Source: Scatosoma sp964459515 (GTDB lineage Bacteria > Bacillota > Clostridia > Christensenellales > Borkfalkiaceae). From it: DNA of 12,063 bases. The notes under the pieces were generated by a model. The model saw only the letters and a program-made list of their open reading frames with translations, had not been told where the DNA came from and did not search any database. This document shows, one piece after another, positions 1 through 5,429 of the stretch. A program made the position numbers and the translations under genes. The stretch lies in NCBI GenBank assembly GCA_964459515.1, contig CAYWML010000044.1:1-12063 (forward strand). Reading direction: 5' to 3'. The first letter of the stretch is position 1. Each line of letters opens with the position of its first letter.

Positions 1-113
1 TCATCAAGAAAGGTCTTGAACCCAACGAAGCTTACGCAAAAGCAATGGGGCATTATGGCAGATTTTCCGCTGAGCAGGGCGCGGTTAAGTTTATCGATCC
101 CCGTAAAGAGTAA
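1..113 (+). CDS. NifU-like iron-sulfur cluster scaffold protein, C-terminal end only (partial)
   Basis: Only the last 36 codons are in the window (frame starting at base 3, TAA at 111-113). The readable tail contains KKGLEPNEAYAKAMGHYGRF and ends in VKFIDPRKE. From memory this matches the end of clostridial proteins annotated as iron-sulfur cluster assembly scaffold (NifU-like), which close with a similar YGRF...VIDPR tail and are encoded directly before GGGtGRT proteins. The gene ends 18 nt before the GGGtGRT start, so the two are very probably one operon. The cysteine-bearing scaffold core lies outside the window, so its function cannot be checked here. The assignment rests on the tail and the neighbour. 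Confidence 0.7.
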   Translation, partial: IKKGLEPNEAYAKAMGHYGRFSAEQGAVKFIDPRKE

Positions 114-131
114 TAGAGGAGGAAAAGAAAA

Positions 132-1133
132 ATGGCTTTATTTGAAGGTTATGAAAGAAGAATTGACAAAATCAACGGCGTATTGAAAGAATACGGCATT
201 TCCTCCGTGGAAGAATGCAGAGAAATTTGCCTTGCAAAGGGCGTGGATTGCGACAAGATCGTGCGCGCAGGACAACCTATTTGCTTCGAGAACGCGGTTT
301 GGGCGTACACCGTAGGCAGTGCGATTGCCATTAAAAAAGGCTGTACGAAAGCTTCCGACGCGGCGGCTGCCATCGGTATCGGTTTGCAGGCGTTCTGTAT
401 TCCCGGTTCGGTCGCGCAAAATCGTCTTGTCGGGCTCGGGCACGGCAACCTCGGCGCGAAGCTCCTTTCCGACGAAACGGAATGCTTCTGCTTCCTTGCA
501 GGTCACGAATCGTTCGCGGCGGCAGAGGGCGCAATCTCTATCGCGCTGAACGCGAATAAGGTTAGAAAGCAGCCCCTGCGCGTTATTTTGAATGGTTTGG
601 GCAAGGACGCGGCATATATCATTTCGAGAATTAACGGGTTCACGTTCGTGGAAACGAAGTTCGACCACGCGACCGAAACGGTGGAAATCGTTTACGAGAA
701 AGCGTTCTCCGAGGGCGACAGGGCGAAAGTTCGTTGCTACGGTGCGGATTCCGTACCCGAAGGCGTTGCCATCATGAAGCTTGAAAAAGTTGGCGTTTCC
801 ATTACGGGTAACTCCACCAATCCTACGCGTTTCCAGCACCCCGTCGCAGGCACGTATAAAAAATGGTGCAACGAGAACGGCGTAGAGTATTTCTCCGTTG
901 CTTCGGGCGGCGGTACGGGCAGAACGTTGCACCCCGACAACATGGCGGCAGGTCCTGCTTCTTACGGCATGACCGATACGATGGGCAGAATGCACTCCGA
1001 CGCGCAGTTCGCAGGTTCGTCCTCCGTGCCGGCGCACGTGGAGATGATGGGCTTGATCGGCGCAGGTAACAACCCCAGGGTCGGCATGACAGTTGCGTGC
1101 GCGGTTGCCGTGGAAGAAGCGATGAAAGCGTAA
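132..1133 (+). CDS. GGGtGRT family protein
   Basis: A 333-residue protein that carries the family's name motif, GGGTGRT, at residues 259-265, followed by a conserved stretch with HPDNMAAGPASYGMTDTMGRMH. It has no signal peptide and no clear membrane segment, so it is probably cytoplasmic. The biochemical role of the family is not established to my knowledge. Its regular pairing with a NifU-like scaffold gene suggests a link to iron-sulfur or metal chemistry, which is inference. The start is well supported: GAGGAGGAAA lies just upstream of the ATG, 18 nt after the previous stop. A terminator follows at 1151-1189. The length fits a full-length member and I see no frameshift. An open frame on the opposite strand (138-1208) is a shadow of this gene. 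Confidence 0.9.
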   Translation: MALFEGYERRIDKINGVLKEYGISSVEECREICLAKGVDCDKIVRAGQPICFENAVWAYTVGSAIAIKKGCTKASDAAAAIGIGLQAFCIPGSVAQNRLVGLGHGNLGAKLLSDETECFCFLAGHESFAAAEGAISIALNANKVRKQPLRVILNGLGKDAAYIISRINGFTFVETKFDHATETVEIVYEKAFSEGDRAKVRCYGADSVPEGVAIMKLEKVGVSITGNSTNPTRFQHPVAGTYKKWCNENGVEYFSVASGGGTGRTLHPDNMAAGPASYGMTDTMGRMHSDAQFAGSSSVPAHVEMMGLIGAGNNPRVGMTVACAVAVEEAMKA

Positions 1134-1150
1134 GCGTTTGAAAAAAATGA

Positions 1151-1189
1151 AAAACGGTGTTTGTTTTTGTTGACAACGCCGTTTTTTTT
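1151..1189 (+). terminator. Intrinsic terminator after the GGGtGRT gene
   Basis: An 11-bp stem is formed by AAAACGGTGTT (1151-1161) and AACGCCGTTTT (1175-1185), with one U-G wobble and a 13-nt loop, and runs into a tract of eight Ts (1182-1189). It lies 17 nt after the stop codon. The -35 box of the next promoter (1170-1175) sits in its loop and 3' arm. Confidence 0.8.
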
Positions 1190-1199
1190 GTGGTATAAT
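1170..1199 (+). promoter_or_regulatory. Sigma-A type promoter for the DUF3795-like/DUF7662-like operon
   Basis: TTGACA (1170-1175) and TATAAT (1194-1199) are separated by 18 bp. Both hexamers are perfect consensus. Transcription would begin near 1206, giving a 5' untranslated region of about 95 nt before the ATG at 1302. The -35 box is embedded in the terminator of the upstream operon and the T-tract forms part of the spacer. Confidence 0.8.
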
Positions 1200-1301
1200 C
1201 AAAAACACTTGTTATAAAACGGCTGTTTTTAATTCAGCGAGATCGCAACGTCGTAAAAAGAAGCGCGTTGTAGCAAGAAAAAGACTAAGGAGAAGGGTAG
1301 G

Positions 1302-1748
1302 ATGAAAAATGCGATTTGCGGCGCGTGTTGCGCCGAGTGTCCGTCGAGGGAAAGCTGCAAGGGGTGCGCCGAAACGAACGGTTGTCCGTACGGGAAGCAA
1401 TGCTTCATTGCGAAATACATATTGACGGGCGGTATGGAGAATTATCAGGCTTTTAAGCAGGGCTTATTGGTGGAAATCAACGCTCTGCGCGCGAACGGAA
1501 TGGAAACGGTTCGGGAATTGTACCCGTTGGTCGGTTCGTTTGTGAATCTCGAATATCCGTTGCCGAGCGGCGAAAACGTGAAATTTTTGAAAGACGACGA
1601 AATGTATCTCGGCGCGCAAGTGAAAAATGTGTTCGACGATAGCGGCAAAACTTGTTACGGCGTGATTGCGCGCGAAAGCTTTATTCTCATTTGCGAATAC
1701 GGGGAAAACGCGCAAAATCCCGAAATCGTCGTTTATAAAAGAAGATGA
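1302..1748 (+). CDS. Cysteine-rich DUF3795-like protein
   Basis: A 148-residue protein with a dense N-terminal cysteine cluster: Cys6, 9, 10, 13, 19, 22, 28 and 34, with CxxC spacing (ICGACCAEC, CKGC). This layout resembles DUF3795 proteins, which have a similar N-terminal cysteine module thought to bind metal. The role is unknown. The remaining 110 residues are ordinary soluble protein without signal or membrane segments. AAGGAG at 1287-1292 sets the ATG start with 9 nt spacing. The stop TGA overlaps the next start as ATGA, so translational coupling is likely. Alternative: another small zinc- or iron-sulfur-binding family of similar cysteine pattern. Confidence 0.7.
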   Translation: MKNAICGACCAECPSRESCKGCAETNGCPYGKQCFIAKYILTGGMENYQAFKQGLLVEINALRANGMETVRELYPLVGSFVNLEYPLPSGENVKFLKDDEMYLGAQVKNVFDDSGKTCYGVIARESFILICEYGENAQNPEIVVYKRR

Positions 1749-1957
1749 CGTCGAAAAAGTACGAACGCTTGTGGACGTATGTGAAAAACAGCGGCAAAAC
1801 GTCTTTACGGCTTTCTTTCGCCGAGGTAGCCGATATCGCAGGCGTACCGATGGATCATTCGTTTTTGCGATATAAGAAAGAGCTTTCGGAATACGGCTAT
1901 GCCGTGGAGAAAATTTCCTTAAAGGCGCAGACCGTAACGTTCGTCGAAATCGTTTGA
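1745..1957 (+). CDS. Small DUF7662-like protein
   Basis: A 70-residue protein that starts at the ATG overlapping the stop of the preceding gene by 4 bases. Its pattern, KYERLWTYVKNSGKTSLRLS followed by FAEVADIAG and a closing TVTFVEI strand, resembles a widespread small domain that begins KY..L..YL..SG...v.LtF.eIe.i.G and that I recall as DUF7662; the number is from memory. Members of that group are often single-domain and of unknown function, and an alpha/beta fold is likely. The overlap suggests joint synthesis with the cysteine-rich neighbour. A terminator follows 41 nt after the stop. Confidence 0.7.
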   Translation: MTSKKYERLWTYVKNSGKTSLRLSFAEVADIAGVPMDHSFLRYKKELSEYGYAVEKISLKAQTVTFVEIV

Positions 1958-1998
1958 AAATTTTATACGAAAGCGCGCGAAAAAAGCGTGTGCAACGA

Positions 1999-2033
1999 AC
2001 AGTGCCCTCGGGGAGAGAGGGCGCTGTTTTTTT
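1999..2033 (+). terminator. Intrinsic terminator of the DUF3795-like/DUF7662-like operon
   Basis: ACAGTGCCCTC (1999-2009) pairs with GAGGGCGCTGT (2017-2027), 11 bp with one wobble and a 7-nt loop. It is followed by a run of seven Ts to 2033. Confidence 0.85.
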
Positions 2034-2078
2034 ATGCGACTCGCCTTAGATAAAATTGTAAATATAAGCAAAAACTGC

Positions 2079-2107
2079 TTGTATTTTTCGTGAAATCGTG
2101 CTATAAT
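2079..2107 (+). promoter_or_regulatory. Promoter of the structured RNA
   Basis: TTGTAT (2079-2084) and a perfect TATAAT (2102-2107) are separated by 17 bp. The predicted start, near 2113-2115, coincides with the first base of the long inverted repeat that begins at 2114. Confidence 0.65.
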
Positions 2108-2112
2108 AACAA

Positions 2113-2317
2113 TGCTACACAATCTAATAATAAATAGAATGGTATTCCCCTATAAACGGGGGAGGTATACCTTTTATTGTCATAGTCGTTGTTGAATTTT
2201 GCAAAAACGTAAACTTCGCTAAATGATTATGACAATGGTGTATATTATTTAGATTGTGTAGCGACAATCGGAGTTTGCGTTTTCCGGGACGTTAACTGCG
2301 GTTGACGTTCTTTTTTT
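2113..2317 (+). ncRNA. Candidate structured non-coding RNA or 5' leader, about 205 nt
   Basis: The stretch between the promoter and a terminator has no credible reading frame but strong pairing. The closing stem is 14 perfect base pairs, GCTACACAATCTAA (2114-2127) with TTAGATTGTGTAGC (2249-2262). A hairpin lies at 2141-2171 (GGTAT/ATACC and TCCCC/GGGGA). A second stem joins 2176-2187 and 2225-2236, 12 positions with one mismatch. The apical loop of that stem, 2204-2218, can pair over 15 positions (two G-U) with 2269-2283, outside the closing stem, as a pseudoknot or an alternative fold. A terminator follows. I could not match it confidently to a named class. 6S RNA and the raiA motif are worth comparing because they are also short, highly structured and separately transcribed. 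It could instead be an attenuator for the gene at 2347. Confidence 0.6.
2286..2317 (+). terminator. Intrinsic terminator of the structured RNA, or attenuator before the membrane protein gene
   Basis: GGGACGTTAAC (2286-2296) pairs with GTTGACGTTCT (2301-2311) around a TGCG tetraloop, with three G-U pairs, and continues into a tract of Ts to 2317. It lies 30 nt before the next start codon, so read-through could feed the downstream genes. Confidence 0.75.
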
Positions 2318-2346
2318 ATTCTATATTATTTTTAAGGAGAAGTAAA

Positions 2347-2955
2347 ATGCAACAATCAACACAATCCAAGCAAGACACAATGAAGTATCTGGTTTATCTC
2401 GCTATAGCGCTTTTATTCGTCAATTTTATATTGCTGTTTGTTCCTTTTTTGAAAGTGTATCAGCCGTCTTATAAAAAAACCGAATTCGGCGTTACTACCT
2501 ATGAGGGCTGGTATACGGAATCTGCGCCAATGATCAGCTTTATAGTGCCAGCTTTTTTGCCGGGCATTCCGTATCTTTGCTCCATTGGTTCGCTTTCGGC
2601 ATCGTTCAGAAAGAAAAACAACAAAAACGTTTTTTTCAAGATTTTGAATAATTCCATAGAACAGCCTGTCAAATTTATCGGGTTGAAATGGGGGGCTATC
2701 GTCAATGTAATTATAATGGCTATTGCTTATTCTACAGTGAAAAGTGAGGCGGAGGTTTATGCCGAAGCAGGCGCATATTGCAATATGACCGCTTTCGGGG
2801 TTATAAATATTATATGCACCGTCGCTTTTCTTGTTCTGCTGTTTTTCTTATCGAATAAAATAAAAAATATGTTTACTTACGTCAACAAATCGGAAAGTAA
2901 AGACGGAGTGGCGTGCGCGATTACGGAAAACGAAGAGGAGGAAATTGAGGAGTGA
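2347..2955 (+). CDS. Four-helix membrane protein of unknown function
   Basis: A 202-residue protein. I choose the ATG at 2347 because AAGGAGA (2334-2340) precedes it at proper spacing. The frame is open upstream to a TTG at 2302, but that codon lies inside the terminator hairpin. Four hydrophobic segments are visible: YLVYLAIALLFVNFILLFVP, the ISFIVPAFLPGIPYL region, GAIVNVIIMAIAY, and INIICTVAFLVLLFFL. The C-terminus is very acidic (ENEEEEIEE) and probably cytoplasmic. The loop between helices 1 and 2 is rich in Tyr and Gly. I do not recognise the family. Its stop overlaps the GTG start of the lipoprotein gene, so the two are coupled and may act together at the membrane. Confidence 0.75.
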   Translation: MQQSTQSKQDTMKYLVYLAIALLFVNFILLFVPFLKVYQPSYKKTEFGVTTYEGWYTESAPMISFIVPAFLPGIPYLCSIGSLSASFRKKNNKNVFFKILNNSIEQPVKFIGLKWGAIVNVIIMAIAYSTVKSEAEVYAEAGAYCNMTAFGVINIICTVAFLVLLFFLSNKIKNMFTYVNKSESKDGVACAITENEEEEIEE

Positions 2956-4796
2956 AAAAAATCTTAGCATTGCTATTGGTGATCGTAATGGCGTTGGGCG
3001 GCTTTTCCGCTTGTAAAAAATACGACGATGAAACCGGAAAAACGTCTACAAGCATAACGCAGCCTACCAACGAAGAATTGATCGCCAAAAAAATAAATAA
3101 GTTTTTGACGGCGTATAATACGGGCGATATGGACGAGGTTTTGAAATGCCTTGACGCAAAGACGCGCAACGAATTCCAAGCATTGATGAACATTTTAGGC
3201 GGCATTGCAGGGGGATTGCTCGGCTTCGATATAAGCTTATCGGATTTCTTTGCCTTGGGTATAAGTATTGCAGAAGAAGATTTTATGAAGCTTGAAATCA
3301 CGGATATAACGATTATCGACGCTTCCAACGCCGTGGTGACAACGAAAATGGATATGATCGGCGACGAAGAAAGCACAACGATTTATTTTGAAATGGTCTA
3401 TGAAGATGACGGTTGGTATATCCATGATATGACGGATATCAAGCCGAGCGATTCAAATGGCGCGCAAAGCGGAGGGGATGGCGAGCAAAGCGGAAATTCT
3501 TCAAACGCGGGGAATGAAACGGGGGATAACGATTCTTCGGGAGGAAATATTAGCCTCGACGGCGGAACGAGCGAAACAGTAGAAAATAATTATAAAATAA
3601 CAGACTGTAATTCGTTTGTGGACGGACGCGCTTGGGTTACATATTATAATATCGAAGAGCAGAATTGTCCTAATTATTACGGATTTATCGATATGCGAGG
3701 CAACGTGCTCTATTCGACGCTTGCAAATAATGTTGAAGTTTATAATATCGGCAAAGGTTCTGCTCTCGTAAAGTCTGCAAACGAACTCATTTTGATTGAC
3801 GAAAATGGTGCGGTTAAAATGACTTTAAACGGAGCGGCGGAAGTGAAAACATATGGCGGCGGCTTTGCGTTTATATATCAGAATAAGAGCACGATTAGCA
3901 CTTGGGAACACTGGTACGGTATTGTAAATTATGCAGGCGAGTGGATAAGGCCTATGGAAGATTTACAACTGGAAGGGCATTTCGATAAAATCGAATATAT
4001 CGGAGACGGCTTTTTCGGCGAGGCAAGATGGCGTGAAAGTAAATCGTATTCTATAGTTAATATGAATACGGGACTGATTATAACGATGAACGATATATTT
4101 AGTGATTGCAATATAGCGTTTAGCGGCGGAATGGCATTTGTTGATCGTTCGATATCTTATAATGATACTATTTCTATAAAAGTAGTTGCCAACAGCGGAA
4201 AAGACGATGAAACTACGCAAGATTATGAGGTGAGCAATGATTGCATTATTTATGCGGACGGGCGAGTGGTTGAGTTGCCGTCATTGGCGGAAATAAATTA
4301 CGAGAAGGCTTTTTATAATGGCATAGTTGTATCGAACGAGAAAATCGAAACGGAGGACGGAAAATACTACCAAATAACGGATTATACAAAAAGTACGCCT
4401 GTCACCGTAGAATTCACGAAATATTCCGCTTCGCAGATAGAGAAGATTGTGTTTAACGGAGATTACGGATTGGTTCAAATTCGCGGTTTGGACGAAAAAA
4501 CATACATTACCATGATCGATACGCAAGGGAACGAGCTGATTTCCCCGTTGCAAGATAAATATTTGTCCTATTTTATTTTAGCGCCGAACGGGTATGCGTA
4601 TTATAAGCAGGACGGTGTATATTATATAGTCGATAAAGACGGCAATACGACAAAGACGGATATGAGCACCGGTTTTTGGTATGATGCTTTTGCGTTTGAT
4701 ATCGGTTGGGAAGTCGGGGTATATTATGACGGAATTGATTCTTATTATGTAAAGCCTAATGGCGAAAAATTGTTCCAACATTTAACGGCTGAATAA
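2952..4796 (+). CDS. Lipoprotein with NTF2-like (DUF4878-type) domain and WG-type repeats
   Basis: A 614-residue surface lipoprotein. Residues 1-20 form a signal peptide (MKKILALLLVIVM..GGFSA) followed by lipobox Cys21. Residues 43-163 resemble an NTF2-like/DUF4878 domain: a KINKFLTAYNTGDMDEVLKC helix, then strands ending in YEDDGWYIHDM. Residues 165-210 are a Gly/Ser/Asn/Asp linker. The rest is built of WG-type beta repeats, for example NYYGFIDMRGNVLY, WYGIVNYAGEW, ITMIDTQGNELI, YYIVDKDGN and YYVKPNGEKLF. Such repeats usually make extracellular beta folds of unknown binding specificity. Translation starts at GTG 2952 with AGGAGG at 2936-2941, and the start overlaps the stop of the membrane protein gene. 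It is anchored outside the cell; ligand unknown. Confidence 0.8.
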   Translation: MKKILALLLVIVMALGGFSACKKYDDETGKTSTSITQPTNEELIAKKINKFLTAYNTGDMDEVLKCLDAKTRNEFQALMNILGGIAGGLLGFDISLSDFFALGISIAEEDFMKLEITDITIIDASNAVVTTKMDMIGDEESTTIYFEMVYEDDGWYIHDMTDIKPSDSNGAQSGGDGEQSGNSSNAGNETGDNDSSGGNISLDGGTSETVENNYKITDCNSFVDGRAWVTYYNIEEQNCPNYYGFIDMRGNVLYSTLANNVEVYNIGKGSALVKSANELILIDENGAVKMTLNGAAEVKTYGGGFAFIYQNKSTISTWEHWYGIVNYAGEWIRPMEDLQLEGHFDKIEYIGDGFFGEARWRESKSYSIVNMNTGLIITMNDIFSDCNIAFSGGMAFVDRSISYNDTISIKVVANSGKDDETTQDYEVSNDCIIYADGRVVELPSLAEINYEKAFYNGIVVSNEKIETEDGKYYQITDYTKSTPVTVEFTKYSASQIEKIVFNGDYGLVQIRGLDEKTYITMIDTQGNELISPLQDKYLSYFILAPNGYAYYKQDGVYYIVDKDGNTTKTDMSTGFWYDAFAFDIGWEVGVYYDGIDSYYVKPNGEKLFQHLTAE

Positions 4797-4804
4797 ATGC
4801 TTGG

Positions 4805-4834
4805 CGGCAGACTGCATGGTGTAGTCTGCCGTTT
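4805..4834 (+). terminator. Hairpin after the lipoprotein gene, possible weak terminator
   Basis: CGGCAGACT (4805-4813) and AGTCTGCCG (4823-4831) form nine perfect pairs around a 9-nt loop, 8 nt after the stop codon. Only three Ts follow, so termination would be weak. Confidence 0.45.
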
Positions 4835-4840
4835 GAACTA

Positions 4841-4885
4841 TGAAGCGGACTATCCTGTAAATTTTTTTCAGGGTAGTCCGCTTCA
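4841..4885. repeat. Long inverted repeat with T-rich loop
   Basis: The arms 4841-4857 and 4869-4885 pair over 17 positions with one G-U, around an 11-nt loop containing seven Ts. No T-tract follows on either strand, so it is not an ordinary terminator. It lies directly behind the 4805-4831 hairpin and shares the AGTC(T/C)GC core with it, so the pair looks like tandem related palindromes. Confidence 0.6.
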
Positions 4886-4939
4886 AATAATCGGCGCTCC
4901 ATAATAGGGGTGCCGCTTTATTTGGTGGACGCGAGAGGG
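4884..4939 (-). pseudogene. Relic of a tRNA 3' end with its terminator palindrome
   Basis: Bases 4917-4939 are identical over 23 bp to 5094-5116, which hold the CCA end, the acceptor 3' strand and the T-stem 3' strand of the intact tRNA-Val. The match extends left with small differences (4899-4913 against 5077-5091) through the terminator palindrome, whose degraded arms here are about 4884-4900 and 4907-4924. To the right, similarity stops at 4940 and an 11-bp piece of the tRNA T-arm reappears at 5015-5025. It is best read as a decayed tRNA copy or an old integration scar. Confidence 0.6.
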
Positions 4940-5014
4940 ATTTTGCTACGCAAAAGCGTCGTCGCTCGCTTTCTATACGCTTATATTGTACTATTGCGTT
5001 TCTCGCTCCTCGCG

Positions 5015-5041
5015 CGAACCTCCGAAAGAAAACGGAGGTTC
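5015..5041. repeat. T-arm-like fragment forming a perfect hairpin
   Basis: CGAACCTCCGA at 5015-5025 is identical to 5119-5129 in the tRNA-Val T-arm. GAACCTCCG (5016-5024) pairs perfectly with CGGAGGTTC (5033-5041) around an 8-nt A-rich loop. The sequence between it and the relic tRNA 3' end (4940-5014) shows no gene. Confidence 0.5.
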
Positions 5042-5060
5042 TTCGCAACCCCACCCGTCA

Positions 5061-5099
5061 CAAATAAACAGCACCCCCATAATTGGGGTGCTGTTTATT

Positions 5100-5101
<2 letters not shown>
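5061..5101 (-). terminator. Terminator of tRNA-Val
   Basis: The perfect 17-bp palindromic arms 5061-5077 and 5085-5101 surround a 7-nt loop. On the minus strand the GC-rich CAGCACCCC/GGGGTGCTG core is followed by TTTATTTG, directly after the tRNA CCA end. The symmetrical A/T flanks would let it work in both directions, so it may also stop transcripts arriving from the plus-strand lipoprotein operon. Confidence 0.75.
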
Positions 5102-5176
<75 letters not shown>

Positions 5177-5192
5177 GAATTATTACTCCGCT

Positions 5193-5221
5193 ATTATAAC
5201 AGATTCCGCGCTTTCCGTCAA
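5193..5221 (-). promoter_or_regulatory. Promoter of tRNA-Val
   Basis: On the minus strand TTGACG (5216-5221) and TATAAT (5193-5198) are spaced by 17 bp. Transcription would begin near 5186, about ten bases before the mature tRNA 5' end at 5176. Confidence 0.8.
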
Positions 5222-5365
5222 TCGATTTTATATGCCTTTGTGAAAAATTCCTGAATATTTTTTCGTGTACCGCTATGCGCCGCCAATATCTTTCTCGGCT
5301 TTTTGAAAAATTGCCCGTTTTCTCTTATAAATAAAGGCGTTCAGCTGCTTCCGAAATATTCATTC

Positions 5366-5381
5366 GGTTTCACGTGAAACG
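5366..5381. promoter_or_regulatory. Putative parS site (ParB/Spo0J binding)
   Basis: The palindrome GTTTCACGTGAAAC at 5367-5380 matches the inner 14 bases of the Bacillus subtilis parS consensus TGTTNCACGTGAAACA. Only the outermost base on each side differs (G and G instead of T and A). It sits between the tRNA-Val promoter and the terminator of the PadR-coiled-coil gene, outside any coding region. parS sites load ParB and SMC and usually cluster around the replication origin, so this may place the window in the origin half of the chromosome. Confidence 0.7.
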
Positions 5382-5391
5382 GGGAAAGATC

Positions 5392-5423
5392 AAAAAAAAC
5401 TCTCCCGTAGCGTAACGGGAGAG
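5392..5423 (-). terminator. Terminator of the PadR-coiled-coil gene
   Basis: On the minus strand CTCTCCCGT (5415-5423) pairs with ACGGGAGAG (5400-5408), nine perfect pairs around a 6-nt loop, followed by eight Ts (5399-5392). It begins 6 nt after the stop codon. Confidence 0.9.
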
Positions 5424-5429
5424 AGAAAT

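Noticed and set aside
138..1208. 356-codon open frame on the minus strand opposite the GGGtGRT gene
   Set aside because: Shadow of a conserved gene; composition is rich in Arg and Phe and no start signal is present.
2114..2262. Non-autonomous transposon (MITE) bounded by the 14-bp inverted repeat
   Set aside because: No clean target-site duplication flanks the arms, and promoter position, internal pairings and terminator fit an RNA better; not fully excluded.
2302..2329. TTGACG-16-TATTAT promoter overlapping the RNA terminator
   Set aside because: Transcription would start near 2336 and cut off the ribosome binding site at 2334-2340, so it would not serve the gene at 2347.
2302..2346. TTG start at 2302 for the membrane protein
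   Set aside because: It lies in the terminator hairpin and lacks a ribosome binding site, while ATG 2347 has AAGGAGA at proper spacing.
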